A stretch of DNA of 64,000 bases from Akkermansiaceae bacterium. Lineage in GTDB: Bacteria; Verrucomicrobiota; Verrucomicrobiia; Verrucomicrobiales; Akkermansiaceae. How positions within the stretch are numbered: the first letter of the stretch is position 1; every line of letters starts with the position of its first letter. A program made the position numbers and the translations under genes. Location: contig JAKMGP010000141.1 of assembly GCA_022424905.1 (NCBI GenBank), positions 1 to 64,000 of the forward strand, in the 5' to 3' direction. The notes under the pieces are model-generated. The model did not search any database. It was not told the DNA's origin and saw only the letters and a list, made by a program, of their open reading frames with translations. Shown here one piece after another: positions 20,952-31,365 of the stretch.

Positions 20952-23900
20952 ATGCATCGCCTTTTCGTCGAAAAAACCGCTCCTTTTGCCAACGACTCCG
21001 CTCACCTCATCGGTGATCTCCGCAACAATCTTGCAATAGAAAACATCAAATCAGTCCGCATCGTTCAACGATATGATCTCGATGGTTTGACCGACGAGGA
21101 ATTTGCCAAAGCAACTCAACTTATCCTCTCTGAACCTCAGGTCGAAACCTCTTCGACCGTGCTCACACTTGGCTCTGATGAAACCGCCTTTGCCGTGGAA
21201 TTCCTTCCCGGTCAATTCGATCAACGAGCCGACTCAGCCGCTCAATGCGTTCAGATCCTCACCGGCAAAGAGCGCCCCTTCGTTTCTTCTGCCCGTGTTA
21301 TTATCCTGACAGGCCAGCTCTCCAAAGAGAATTTGGAAGCGATCAAGAAATATCTCATCAACCCGGTTGACTCCCACGAAGTCTCAGTTAACGCGCCTTA
21401 TCAACGCACGGAATCCCCCGAACCCACAGACGTCCCCATCCTTGAGGGATTTAATCAGAAATCCGAAGCAGACTTCGAACAATATCGTAACGAACTCGGT
21501 CTCGCGATGTCGACCGCCGATCTTCTTCATACTCAGAAGCATTTCCAAAAAGAAGACCGTGAACCAACAATCACCGAGCTTCGCATGCTCGACACCTATT
21601 GGTCTGACCACTGCCGTCATACCACCTTTATGTCGAAGATTGCCAAAGTCAGCTTCGACGAAGGCACTGAAGTAATACAAGAAACTTACAACACTTATCT
21701 CGCTACCCGAGACCAAGTATATGGAGCAAGCACCGAGCGCCCAGTCACGCTCATGGACATCGCTCTCATGGGCATGAAAGAGCTCCGGAAATCCGGCGAA
21801 CTCAATAATCTTGAAGTCTCAAACGAAATCAACGCTGCATCTATTGTTGTGCATGGAGATGACGAACAAGAATGGCTCGTCCAATTCAAAAATGAAACAC
21901 ACAATCACCCCACTGAAATCGAACCTTTCGGGGGTGCCGCAACTTGCCTTGGCGGTTGTATTCGCGACCCACTTTCGGGGCGTTCTTATGTTTATCAAGC
22001 AATGCGGGTTACTGGTGCTGCCGACCCTCGCATTCCCTACGATGAGACGATTCCCGGCAAGCTTCCTCAGCGCAAAATTTGTCAAGAATCCGCGCACGGA
22101 TATTCTTCTTATGGCAACCAAATAGGCCTCGCAACCGGAAAGGTCTCCGAGATTTACCATCCCAACTACGCTGCCAAACGCATGGAAATAGGCGCCGTTG
22201 TTGCCGCCGCCCCCCGAAAAAACGTCTTCCGAGGAGGACCCGAAAATGGCGATTACATCCTCCTTATCGGAGGGCGTACTGGACGCGATGGGGTCGGTGG
22301 AGCTACCGGTTCATCGAAGGAACACACCGACGACGCTTTAGATAATTCAGCCGAAGTTCAAAAAGGGGACGCTCCCACTGAACGCAAAATTCAGCGCCTC
22401 TTTCGAAACCCTGAACTTGCACCAAAAATAAAGATCTGTAACGACTTTGGAGCAGGAGGAATATCGGTCGCGATCGGCGAAATTGCCGACAGCCTTGAAA
22501 TTAACCTTGATGCTGTTCCAAAGAAATATGATGGCCTTGATGGGACTGAGCTTGCCATTTCGGAATCGCAGGAACGGATGGCTATTTGTGTTGATCCCTC
22601 GGAGGTTTCTTACTTCATTGCTGAATCCGACAAAGAAAACCTTGAGTGTGTTCACGTTGCCACCGTTACCGACACTGGTCGTCTTCGCATGACCTGGCGC
22701 GGCAAGACCATTGTCGATCTCACTCGCGAATTCCTAGATACAAACGGTGTGCAACAGGAAGCCGCTGTCCACGTCGAAGCAATCGGCACGGAATCTCCAC
22801 TCGATTGCGTCGCATTCGAAAGCTTCGCCGATGCACTGGGTGACCTCAATATTTCCTCCCAAAAAGGTCTTGGTGAAATGTTTGATTCCTCAGTCGGAGC
22901 AGGAACCGTGCTATCGCCATTTGGAGGAAAGCACCAGTGCACACCTGTCGATGCCATGGTGGCAACCCTCCCCTTTCTGGATGGTCAAACTAAGATCTGC
23001 ACTCACATGTCTTGGGGCTTTAATGCTAATATCGCAACATGGTCTCCCTATCACGGAGCCGCCTATGCGGTCACCGAATCTGTCTGCCGAGCCGTCGCTT
23101 CAGGCGCCCGTTTAAGCGACATTCGTCTCACTCTCCAAGAATACTTCCCAAAGCTTGGGGATGACTCTTCCCGCTGGGGACTCCCCTTCGCAGCGCTACT
23201 CGGCGCATTCAAGGCACAACATGAACTCCGCCTCGGAGCGATTGGTGGAAAAGATTCCATGTCAGGAACATTCAACGATATTGATGTCCCGCCTACCCTA
23301 GTCTCTTTCGCTCTCGCACCCGGAAACACAAAACACGTCGTGTCTCCAGAATTTAAAGAAGTCGATTCACTTATTTCGTTTATCGAGGTTCCGCGCGACG
23401 AAAATCAACTTCCAAATTTCGGCACACTGAAAGAAATTGCCGACACCCTTCACGGAGCCAATATCCTCGCCGCCCATACTTTGGATCACGGAGGTATTGC
23501 CACTGGCCTTAGTAAGATGGCATTCGGGAACGGAATCGGTGCAAACATTAAGACAGATATCGATCTTCACCAAGAGCGCTTCCTTTCCTTTCTGATTGAA
23601 TCAAAAGAAGAAATTGCCGGCGGAATCGTTATTGGGAGAACTCAAATTGAACCAAATATCCAAGTCGGCTCAGAGAGCCTTGAACTAGGGGAACTTTATG
23701 ATGCATGGACTAGCCCCCTCGCTGAAATCTATCCAGAGACCGAGGATCCTTCAACGAGCGAAGCCGATACCTTTACCTCAACTTTTGAATCTAAACGCTC
23801 AACCACTAAAACCAAAAATCCTAAGGTTATCATCCCGGCGTTTCCCGGAACCAACTCGGAATACGATTCTGCGAAGGCATTTCGCGAAGTGGGTGCCCAA

Positions 23901-24614
23901 GCCGAAATTCAAGTCTTTCGCAACCTCACCCCGCAAGCGGTTGAGGAATCACTCTCTAATCTAGCTAAATGTATCCGCAAATCTCAGATTCTCATGCTCC
24001 CCGGTGGTTTCTCAGCTGGTGACGAGCCAGCGGGATCAGGGAAATTTATCGCGACGATTCTTCGGAGCCCCGAGGTTGCCGATGCCGTCATGGATCTCCT
24101 CAAAAACCGCGATGGCCTCATCCTAGGAATCTGCAATGGTTTTCAAGCGCTCATAAAAACAGGGCTCGTTCCATATGGTGAAATTCGGGAACCCCAACCC
24201 GGAGACCCCACCCTGACCTTTAACGATATTGGAAGACATATTGCCCGTTACGCAACCACACGCATTTCTTCGACGCAGTCACCTTGGCTTGCTGACACTC
24301 AAGTCGGCGACCTTCACAACATCCCCTTCTCACATGGCGAGGGTAAATTCTATGCGAACAACGAAGACCTCCGCAACCTCGCTGCCACTGGTCAAATTGC
24401 GACACAATACACTGACCTCAGTGGCCAACCTACGATGGCCCCTGAATTCAACCCGAATGGTTCGATTCATGCGATTGAGGGGATTTCATCGCCCTGTGGT
24501 CGCGTCCTTGGTAAAATGGGCCACACCGAGCGCCAGGGGCCAGATGTCGGACAAAACATTTCTGGCAATCTCTACCAACCACTCTTTCGTGCCGGGGTTA
24601 AATATTTCTCCTAA
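20952..24614 (+). CDS. purL: Phosphoribosylformylglycinamidine synthase, long single-chain form
   Basis: 1220 aa; 'KNETHNHPTEIEPFGGAATCLGGCIRD', C-terminal glutaminase 'LGICNGFQALIKTGLVP' and 'HGEGKF'. Confidence 0.96.
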   Translation: MHRLFVEKTAPFANDSAHLIGDLRNNLAIENIKSVRIVQRYDLDGLTDEEFAKATQLILSEPQVETSSTVLTLGSDETAFAVEFLPGQFDQRADSAAQCVQILTGKERPFVSSARVIILTGQLSKENLEAIKKYLINPVDSHEVSVNAPYQRTESPEPTDVPILEGFNQKSEADFEQYRNELGLAMSTADLLHTQKHFQKEDREPTITELRMLDTYWSDHCRHTTFMSKIAKVSFDEGTEVIQETYNTYLATRDQVYGASTERPVTLMDIALMGMKELRKSGELNNLEVSNEINAASIVVHGDDEQEWLVQFKNETHNHPTEIEPFGGAATCLGGCIRDPLSGRSYVYQAMRVTGAADPRIPYDETIPGKLPQRKICQESAHGYSSYGNQIGLATGKVSEIYHPNYAAKRMEIGAVVAAAPRKNVFRGGPENGDYILLIGGRTGRDGVGGATGSSKEHTDDALDNSAEVQKGDAPTERKIQRLFRNPELAPKIKICNDFGAGGISVAIGEIADSLEINLDAVPKKYDGLDGTELAISESQERMAICVDPSEVSYFIAESDKENLECVHVATVTDTGRLRMTWRGKTIVDLTREFLDTNGVQQEAAVHVEAIGTESPLDCVAFESFADALGDLNISSQKGLGEMFDSSVGAGTVLSPFGGKHQCTPVDAMVATLPFLDGQTKICTHMSWGFNANIATWSPYHGAAYAVTESVCRAVASGARLSDIRLTLQEYFPKLGDDSSRWGLPFAALLGAFKAQHELRLGAIGGKDSMSGTFNDIDVPPTLVSFALAPGNTKHVVSPEFKEVDSLISFIEVPRDENQLPNFGTLKEIADTLHGANILAAHTLDHGGIATGLSKMAFGNGIGANIKTDIDLHQERFLSFLIESKEEIAGGIVIGRTQIEPNIQVGSESLELGELYDAWTSPLAEIYPETEDPSTSEADTFTSTFESKRSTTKTKNPKVIIPAFPGTNSEYDSAKAFREVGAQAEIQVFRNLTPQAVEESLSNLAKCIRKSQILMLPGGFSAGDEPAGSGKFIATILRSPEVADAVMDLLKNRDGLILGICNGFQALIKTGLVPYGEIREPQPGDPTLTFNDIGRHIARYATTRISSTQSPWLADTQVGDLHNIPFSHGEGKFYANNEDLRNLAATGQIATQYTDLSGQPTMAPEFNPNGSIHAIEGISSPCGRVLGKMGHTERQGPDVGQNISGNLYQPLFRAGVKYFS

Positions 24615-24728
24615 GCGAATTTTTAATCTTTCGAACCAGATCGCTCCAACAGTTCTTTGGGGCGAAAAGACAGGACGCGTATCCTACGCAAATCTTCCAT
24701 GTGAGGGTAATATTTGTGTAAGGCTTTT

Positions 24729-26156
24729 TTAATCTTTAACCCTTTTCACAACCACGCCCATTCCGTCATCGCTGATCACTCGAACCAGCTCTCCCTTGTC
24801 CAAAAACACCCCGTCAGCCAAAACCTCCAGAAGCTTACCATCAACTTCCGCTTTCCCATTTGGCCGTAAATCAGTGACCGCAATCCCGGCTTTGCCAGAC
24901 AAGGCCCCTACACCGGCCTCCTGATCGCCACCATTTCCTCGTCCTAGCGAACTAGGTAACATTGTCTTATCGATAAAACTTACTTTCGGGAGGAACTTCA
25001 TCATGAGAAACAGAAGAAATAGCGAGCCCAAAATCCCAATTGCCAAATTCCTTGTCGGCTTTCGAAGGGCATCTGCGAAGCTCACCTCGTCTGATCCGCC
25101 CCACTGATAGGTCTGCCACGTTACTCCATCGAACATCGAAAAGACAACTGCCCCAACAAGCAAAAGTACCCCGGTGATCCCAGCTACTCCAAATCCGGGA
25201 ATCACGAAAATCTCTACTCCGATTAGAGCAATCCCAATGACAAAAAGCGCTGCGAGCTCGTAACCTGCCATATTACCAGCCATGTAGTTTCCAAAAAAGA
25301 AGAGAGCGAAGGCAGATAGGCAGATGATCCCACCAATCCCAAAACCCGGCGTCTTAAGCTCGAGATACCCACCCCCTAAACCGATTAAAATCAACACTCC
25401 AGAAAATCCCGCAATCCACCAAGCTAGACGTTCAAATCCAGTCGGAGTCGCGGTAATGACCTCCTCCTCAGCCCATCCTTCGGCTTTTAAAACTTCCTGA
25501 AGAGAAGTCACCTCAGCTTGAGCCAAAAGCGGACCATCGCTCATCATCCTCGTCGCTTCGCTTGAATTGAGATTTAACAACGAACCAGGTTTTACTTCAA
25601 CATCCCCGATGACTCGCTTCTCGTCGCTTAAAAACATCATGGCCTCAATGACCTCAGGATTATATCCTTTCTGTTTTGCAATATAGCGAATCTGCGCCCC
25701 AAAATAGCTTTCAAGCTTCGCCCTTCTCACTGGATCTATTTCCCGGCCAGACCCATCAATAATCCCTGATGAACCGATTTTTGAACCGGGTGTCATATAG
25801 ATTCGATCAGTAGAGACTGCGATAAAGGACCCTGCGCTAATAGCATTGGGATTCACAAACGCGACTGTGGGAATCCCAACATTTGCGATCTTCGTCATAA
25901 GCTCTTCGGTCGGAAAAGCCAGCCCCCCAGGCGTATCTAGATCGAAGATGATCCCCTTTGCCTCCTCATCACTAGCCCGCTCTAGAATACGCTCCCAAAA
26001 TTTGAAGCTTTGTCCATTGGTGAGAGAGTTTTCACCGATCTCAATTCTAACGACCTTTCCCGCGTAGCTTTCTTCATTTGATTTACCGAAGACCTTCATG
26101 TCTTGGCCAAAGAGCTGCCCAAGACCCACAAGAAGGTAAAAAAACGCTGTTTTCAT
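24729..26156 (-). CDS. NfeD-like membrane-bound ClpP-class serine protease
   Basis: 'GIIFDLDTPGGLAFPTEELM', 'NPNAISAGSFIAVSTDRIYMTPGSKIGSS', multiple TMs, C-terminal NfeD OB domain. Start chosen at MKTAFFYLLVGL. Confidence 0.88.
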   Translation of the reverse strand: MKTAFFYLLVGLGQLFGQDMKVFGKSNEESYAGKVVRIEIGENSLTNGQSFKFWERILERASDEEAKGIIFDLDTPGGLAFPTEELMTKIANVGIPTVAFVNPNAISAGSFIAVSTDRIYMTPGSKIGSSGIIDGSGREIDPVRRAKLESYFGAQIRYIAKQKGYNPEVIEAMMFLSDEKRVIGDVEVKPGSLLNLNSSEATRMMSDGPLLAQAEVTSLQEVLKAEGWAEEEVITATPTGFERLAWWIAGFSGVLILIGLGGGYLELKTPGFGIGGIICLSAFALFFFGNYMAGNMAGYELAALFVIGIALIGVEIFVIPGFGVAGITGVLLLVGAVVFSMFDGVTWQTYQWGGSDEVSFADALRKPTRNLAIGILGSLFLLFLMMKFLPKVSFIDKTMLPSSLGRGNGGDQEAGVGALSGKAGIAVTDLRPNGKAEVDGKLLEVLADGVFLDKGELVRVISDDGMGVVVKRVKD

Positions 26157-26212
26157 GCAAAGAACGTAACCCAAGGCTGGCGAAACCCAAACAACCGATT
26201 CACACTACTTCC

Positions 26213-28024
26213 ATGGGAATGATCCCAAGAGAAACAATCGAACGTATCCTCGAAGCGACGGATATTGTCGATTTGATTGGCGGGTATTTCCCTCTCAAGC
26301 GCTCGGGATCGGACTTTAAAATCAACTGTCCCTTCCACGGGGAAAAAACCCCGTCGTTTAATATCAATCCTGCGAGGCAGCGTTACAAATGCTTTGGTTG
26401 CGACGCAAGCGGGTCAGCCCTCAACTTCTTAATGGAATATGAGAATCTCCCCTTCGTCGACGCTGTCAGAAAACTGGCTGATCGGGCTGGCATACAAATC
26501 ATTGAGGAAGCTAGTGATCCAGAATCTGATCGCAAACGGCGCAAGATCTCTCGCCTCAAAGAACTGAATAACAAATCAGCCCGATTTTTCCACGAGCAGC
26601 TCTTAAGAAATCCTGATGCGACTCATGCACGGGAATACCTGAAAAGCAGAGGGTTCAGTAAAGAAACCGCGCAAAAATGGTTAATCGGGTGGGCCCCCCG
26701 GAACTCGAAGCTTTTTCTCCAAATGGCACGGGAAAATGGATTTAATGGTCGGGAGATTCTTCAAGCTGGGTTGGGCGGACTTAAGGACAAGAATCACCCC
26801 CGATCCGGACTCTGGGTTAAATTTTACGATCAACTCACTTTTCCAATTCATAACGACGTAGATGATGTCGTCGGCTTCAGTGCACGAGTTCTTCGCGAAG
26901 ACGATAAACGCGGAAAATATATCAACACGAACGAAACTCCTCTTTTCAACAAATCAAAACTCCTCTTCGCTCTCAACAAAGCGAGACGACCTATGGGCAA
27001 AGAAAAATTCGCGCTCCTCTGTGAGGGCCAAGTCGATGCTATCGTCCTCCACGAATCAGGATTTGAGAACACCATAGCGCCGCTTGGGACTGCATTCACC
27101 GAACAACACGCTCGCATGATCAAGCGCTACACCGATCGGGTTGTGCTCTGTTACGATGGTGATAATGCCGGACTCGCCGCTGCTGACAAAACATTCAAAC
27201 AACTCACAGCTCAAGGTCTTCCCGTTCGCCTAATGCACCTTCCAGATGGTGATGACCCGGATACTTTTGTAAAAAAACACGGCGCAGAAGCTTTCAAAAA
27301 ACTCCTCGGATCAGCCAAAGAATATTTCGACGCTAAGCTTGATAAAGAGCTTAAGGCTATTGATCTATCATCGGCGGCCGAAAAAACCAAATTATTGCAA
27401 GAGCTTGCCAAATCAGTTTGCGTCATGGATGACGACCTCCTCCGCGACGCCACAATCCAAAACCTAGCCATCCGACTCCGGCTGGGTGTCGAAGATTTCC
27501 GGCAGGCAGTAGCAGCCGCAAAGGCCGACCTTAAGCGTTTCAGACCAAGAGAAAATGAAGAAGAAAAAGCGGGCAAGGTAGAGCCCACCGCAATTGATCA
27601 TTTAATTATTTATCTTTGCCACCTTGCCTTGAACTCAGAAGCAGCCGCCGAATATCTTAGCGAGCAATTGGAAACTCTGCAGGAATGTCTCAGCGAGACA
27701 CTGGGAAACCACGTCCTCGTCGATATTCTAGCAAAACGACCCAACCCCGAAAGCGAGGCCGCAAAGCAAGCCTACCTCATGACCATTCCGAAGGGCGATC
27801 GTATCGCGCTTGAAAATGGCTTTAGCGACGCAATACCCGAGGATCCGGTCTCCTCGGCATCCGACACAATAGCGATGCTTTCAGCCCGATTTTACCAAAT
27901 CAAAGAGAAGGCGCTAAGAACACGACTTAACGATCCCAGCTTAACTCCAGACGAGATTTTAGAAGCCTTTGAGGAAGTCAAGCGCCTGCAGTCTATCCTT
28001 AAAGCACTCGATCAACGTTTCTAA
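26213..28024 (+). CDS. dnaG: DNA primase
   Basis: Zinc finger 'CPFHGEKTPSFNINPARQRYKCFGC'; Toprim 'LLCEGQVDAIVLHESGF', 'VLCYDGDNAGLAAADK'. Start MGMIPRETIERI. Confidence 0.95.
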   Translation: MGMIPRETIERILEATDIVDLIGGYFPLKRSGSDFKINCPFHGEKTPSFNINPARQRYKCFGCDASGSALNFLMEYENLPFVDAVRKLADRAGIQIIEEASDPESDRKRRKISRLKELNNKSARFFHEQLLRNPDATHAREYLKSRGFSKETAQKWLIGWAPRNSKLFLQMARENGFNGREILQAGLGGLKDKNHPRSGLWVKFYDQLTFPIHNDVDDVVGFSARVLREDDKRGKYINTNETPLFNKSKLLFALNKARRPMGKEKFALLCEGQVDAIVLHESGFENTIAPLGTAFTEQHARMIKRYTDRVVLCYDGDNAGLAAADKTFKQLTAQGLPVRLMHLPDGDDPDTFVKKHGAEAFKKLLGSAKEYFDAKLDKELKAIDLSSAAEKTKLLQELAKSVCVMDDDLLRDATIQNLAIRLRLGVEDFRQAVAAAKADLKRFRPRENEEEKAGKVEPTAIDHLIIYLCHLALNSEAAAEYLSEQLETLQECLSETLGNHVLVDILAKRPNPESEAAKQAYLMTIPKGDRIALENGFSDAIPEDPVSSASDTIAMLSARFYQIKEKALRTRLNDPSLTPDEILEAFEEVKRLQSILKALDQRF

Positions 28025-28087
28025 GGGCTTCAAAAGCGAATCCACAAAGGGCTTGCCAGAGATCCACCGCTTTAATATTTTCGGGTT

Positions 28088-28234
28088 GTGAAATACCGAC
28101 TTATATTAATGATCGCCGCCGCTATTGGTTCCTCTCTTTTCCTTTCATCCTGCAATACCTTCCTCGGAATGGGACGCGACTTTCAGCGTCTTGGGCAAGG
28201 TTTTGAGAATTCTGCTTATGGTAAAAAATGGTAG
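28088..28234 (+). CDS. Small entericidin-like lipoprotein (48 aa)
   Basis: GTG start; VKYRLILMIAAAIGSSLFLSSCNTFLGMGRDFQRLGQGFENSAYGKKW; lipobox LSSC and the 'G.D....G....' entericidin pattern. Not in the supplied ORF track. Confidence 0.7.
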   Translation: MKYRLILMIAAAIGSSLFLSSCNTFLGMGRDFQRLGQGFENSAYGKKW

Positions 28235-28256
28235 AGTAGTTTTACACGACTAAAAC

Positions 28257-28291
28257 AAAACGGGAGGCCAATTTGAGCCTCCCGTTTTTTT
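28257..28291. terminator. Bidirectional Rho-independent terminator between the entericidin-like gene and trxA
   Basis: CGGGAGGC-caatttga-GCCTCCCG flanked by A-rich and T-rich tracts. Confidence 0.8.
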
Positions 28292-28308
28292 AATCTGAAA
28301 ATGCTCGA

Positions 28309-28629
28309 TTACGCGAGACCCTTGAGTTTCTCTGAAATCTGGCCTTGGGTGACGTTGGCACCGACAATCTGATCCTTAACCTCCCCATCTTTGAAAAACA
28401 AAAGAGTTGGAATGGAACGAATGCCATACTTGGCGGCAATAGCCTGGCCGTCATCTAGATTACATTTCCCAACTTTTGCTACGCCATCAACTTCTGCTGC
28501 AACAGCATCCACCATGGGTGAGATCATTTTACAAGGTCCGCACCACTCAGCCCAAAAGTCGACAAGGACGGGCTGATCAGAGTTAAGGACTTCGGCGTCG
28601 AAGTTGTCTTCAGTTATTGTTAGAGCCAT
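28309..28629 (-). CDS. trxA: Thioredoxin
   Basis: '[24 protein letters not shown]' and '[15 protein letters not shown]'. Confidence 0.96.
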   Translation of the reverse strand: MALTITEDNFDAEVLNSDQPVLVDFWAEWCGPCKMISPMVDAVAAEVDGVAKVGKCNLDDGQAIAAKYGIRSIPTLLFFKDGEVKDQIVGANVTQGQISEKLKGLA

Positions 28630-28645
28630 ACCGCGAATATGTACG

Positions 28646-28675
28646 GAAAAAGGGTGGCGTCAAGAGCCACCCTTT
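28646..28675 (-). terminator. Rho-independent terminator for the leftward unit containing the 28737-29402 ORFs
   Basis: AGGGTGGC-gtcaaga-GCCACCCT with an A tract on the left (U tract on the minus strand). Confidence 0.7.
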
Positions 28676-28736
28676 GAGGATTTTTTCGACACATGATGTC
28701 GTCACTGATGATCTTTACGATTCAGTGATTCAGCAA

Positions 28737-28817
28737 TTATCCACCAACTCCCATGGTAAGGAAGTTGAGAACAGCGACGGTAGCTGCGAGGACGAAAATG
28801 GTAATAGGAAGAAACAT
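28737..28817 (-). CDS. Putative 26-aa single-span membrane peptide
   Basis: MFLPITIFVLAATVAVLNFLTMGVGG on the minus strand; lies between a larger membrane-protein gene and a terminator. Not in the supplied ORF track. Confidence 0.45.
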   Translation of the reverse strand: MFLPITIFVLAATVAVLNFLTMGVGG

Positions 28818-28847
28818 AATTTTTATGTAATTGATTAAGTTGAAACC

Positions 28848-29402
28848 TTATTCAAAAAGTTGTCCGAAGGTTTTCTCATGGGTCCACATCATGATGGTGA
28901 GAGCCAAAACGGCAAGGCTAAGAACAAAAGCCAGAATAGACATCACCATTGGCATGGTGTCGCTTTCCTCCTCCTCATCGTCGTCCATCGCGATTGTCCC
29001 GATCGTAGACATTGTCGGAGCAGTCGGCTTTCCGAGCTGCTGGGTGCTCTGAAGTTGGACAGTAGCCTGAGGAAGCGCCGTCGTGGGGGCACCTGCGGCT
29101 GCTCCTGGAGCTGGAGAGGTTTTAAGTGGAACGGTTGCCGGACCAGGTGCAGTTTTGAGAGGGATGGTCGGAGCCGGTGCGGGTGCTCCACCTGCGCTTG
29201 GAGCAGGTGGTGGAGTCGGAGCACCAGAAGGTGCTGGCGCAGACTTCAATGGAATTGTTGGCGCTGGAGCCGGAGGCGCTGGGGCACTCGGGGCCGGTGG
29301 ATCTGCCTTGAGCGTCACGCGGACAGTCTCTTTCTTTACGGGCACTGATGAAGTTTGATCATCGGATGCGGGCGGCTGTGTGTTTTCGTTTTCGTCGGCC
29401 AT
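28848..29402 (-). CDS. Pro/Ala-rich protein with a C-terminal transmembrane helix
   Basis: Start MADENENTQPP; repeated 'APAPTIPLKSAPAP'-type segments; TM 'MVMSILAFVLSLAVLALTIMMW'. Confidence 0.65.
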   Translation of the reverse strand: MADENENTQPPASDDQTSSVPVKKETVRVTLKADPPAPSAPAPPAPAPTIPLKSAPAPSGAPTPPPAPSAGGAPAPAPTIPLKTAPGPATVPLKTSPAPGAAAGAPTTALPQATVQLQSTQQLGKPTAPTMSTIGTIAMDDDEEEESDTMPMVMSILAFVLSLAVLALTIMMWTHEKTFGQLFE

Positions 29403-29546
29403 AATTAGATCGTGGTGTCTATGAATTGAATAATCGCGTGGTGTTTGCCAGTGCTGCCAAAGAGTTAACAAAATTACGCCTCAACCTGTCAAACCACGAA
29501 GTTTAGAAAATTGAGGAAATTTTGAGCATTTAAGACCAAATAGGGC

Positions 29547-29582
29547 CAAAAAAAGAAGCGGTAAGCAAAAACTCACCGCTTC
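29547..29582 (-). terminator. Rho-independent terminator
   Basis: GAAGCGGT...ACCGCTTC hairpin with an A-rich run on the left (U tract on the minus strand). Confidence 0.7.
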
Positions 29583-29600
29583 CATCCTAAAATACGCAAT

Positions 29601-30491
29601 TTAGGCTGATGGACTCCGGCCTTTGAAGGTCAGCTCGGCAATTCCCGATTTATCAAGTTCTCCAAGTCCAACTCCCACCATTTTGTCATATTGAGCCTTA
29701 GTGGCATCATTTACAGGCAGGCTGATCCCGACCCCTTCTGCTAAGGCAGCTGCGATCCCAGAATCCTTAGCCGCGTGTTCCGCTGAGAACCAACATTCAT
29801 GATCACGATCAATCATATCCTCAGAATCAGTCTCGAGAACGCGACTATTAGCTCCGGTCTGAGCAAAAATATCGCACACCATCTGAAGATCAAGACCCAT
29901 TGCATCAGCAAGACCCAAGCCTTCAGCTAGAGCCGCAGTATTGATATTCATAACCATATTAACGAGCGCCTTCACCTCGGCAGCTTTACCGATTGGACCG
30001 CAGAGGCGGAGGTTTACAGAGAGTTGATCAAGAAGCTCCTTGTGCTGGGCGAAAACTTCCTGATCCCCCCCAATCATTAAGAACAATTTTCCTTCGCGGG
30101 CCTGAGAAATCGATGATGCCATCGCTCCTTCCAGAACATACGCTTCAACTTCCTTTCCAGCTTCGTAGACTTCTTTATGAATTCCAGGTGAAAGAGTAGC
30201 GCAGTTGATGAAAGTCTTACCCGACGCCCCAGAAAAAAGATTGTCTCCATCTTGCAAGAAGATCGTTCGCATCGCGTCATCGTTGGTGACCACGGTAAAG
30301 ATTATTTCCGCTGCTTCGGTGACTTCTGACAAGGCGCCACAATCTTTGGCTCCAAGTTCGGCTGCAATCTCGGCGGACGCTGTCTTATTAACATCAAAGA
30401 CTGCGGTGACATCATGTCCACAATCGAGTTGAAGGTGACGTGCCATATTGGCCCCCATTCGGCCTACGCCGACGAATGCTACTTTGCTCAT
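29601..30491 (-). CDS. NAD(P)-dependent beta-hydroxyacid dehydrogenase (3-hydroxyisobutyrate dehydrogenase family)
   Basis: 'VAFVGVGRMGANMARHL', 'GAMASSISQAREGKLFLMIGGD', 'GKAAEVKALVNMVMNINTAALAEGLGL'. Confidence 0.87.
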   Translation of the reverse strand: MSKVAFVGVGRMGANMARHLQLDCGHDVTAVFDVNKTASAEIAAELGAKDCGALSEVTEAAEIIFTVVTNDDAMRTIFLQDGDNLFSGASGKTFINCATLSPGIHKEVYEAGKEVEAYVLEGAMASSISQAREGKLFLMIGGDQEVFAQHKELLDQLSVNLRLCGPIGKAAEVKALVNMVMNINTAALAEGLGLADAMGLDLQMVCDIFAQTGANSRVLETDSEDMIDRDHECWFSAEHAAKDSGIAAALAEGVGISLPVNDATKAQYDKMVGVGLGELDKSGIAELTFKGRSPSA

Positions 30492-30513
30492 GGTATTTTA
30501 GTGGTTTGGGTTG

Positions 30514-31350
30514 TTATGATTTGAATTCAGGAAAAAATGGATTGTGAGATTTCTCCTCTCCTACCGACGTCATAGGCCCATGCCCGGGACAGACCACGGT
30601 ATGGTCTTCGAGAGTGAAAATCTCGGAACGATTGGTCGCAAGCGCATCCTTGAAGGAAATCACCCCGCCGCCCATCGACTGAGCAAAAAGAGCATCCCCC
30701 ACGATGGCTACAGGGCGACTGAGACCGTTGATCACATAAGTTGTTCCCGCCGGAGAATGCCCCCAGGTTAAACGGGTCGTAACCCGAAGCGTTCCAATCG
30801 AAAAAGTCTCACCAGCCGCAAATCGTTCGGCCCCAGCAACAGGTTCCTTAGCATTCACCAAAACACGAATTTCAGGGTGTGCTTCAACAACCTTTTCGCG
30901 ATCAATAATATGATCAATGTGAGAATGAGTGATGAAGAGAGTCTTAAGGTCAACGCCTAGATTTTTCACCATCTCAAGGGCAGGACTTGCATCGGCACCC
31001 GTATCAAAAAGAGCCGCCTCTTTCGTCTGGGGATCCCAGATGAGATAAGAATTTACGGTCATCATGTCGTCCGGATCTGGATCGAAGATAGTATTAGACT
31101 GCCGAAGTCCCTCAAGATCAACCGACTCCGGCCTCCAATCCCGATTTGCGAGCTCCACCAAGCAATCGGCATCGAGCCCAAGCGCTGGAGCGATTGCGCG
31201 AACGGCTACTTCGTCGAACTCCCCATTCTTCAATTTGGCGATGGCATCTGGCTCGACATTCGTAAGAAATGACAAAACGCCATCGGCTATTCCTGTACCT
31301 CTAATGGTTTTACCAATGACATCTTCAAAAAAATCTTCAAGTTCGATCAT
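30514..31350 (-). CDS. MBL-fold metallo-hydrolase
   Basis: 'THSHIDHI' HxHxDH motif, 'VVCPGHGPMTS', preceded by an N-terminal helix-rich segment. Confidence 0.85.
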   Translation of the reverse strand: MIELEDFFEDVIGKTIRGTGIADGVLSFLTNVEPDAIAKLKNGEFDEVAVRAIAPALGLDADCLVELANRDWRPESVDLEGLRQSNTIFDPDPDDMMTVNSYLIWDPQTKEAALFDTGADASPALEMVKNLGVDLKTLFITHSHIDHIIDREKVVEAHPEIRVLVNAKEPVAGAERFAAGETFSIGTLRVTTRLTWGHSPAGTTYVINGLSRPVAIVGDALFAQSMGGGVISFKDALATNRSEIFTLEDHTVVCPGHGPMTSVGEEKSHNPFFPEFKS

Positions 31351-31365
31351 AATTTCAGGGAAAGA

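Noticed and set aside
29083-29358. Plus-strand Gly/Ala-rich ORF (MGAPAAAPGAGEVLSG...)
   Set aside because: Antisense shadow of the Pro/Ala-rich minus-strand gene 28848-29402, produced by GC-rich codon repeats.
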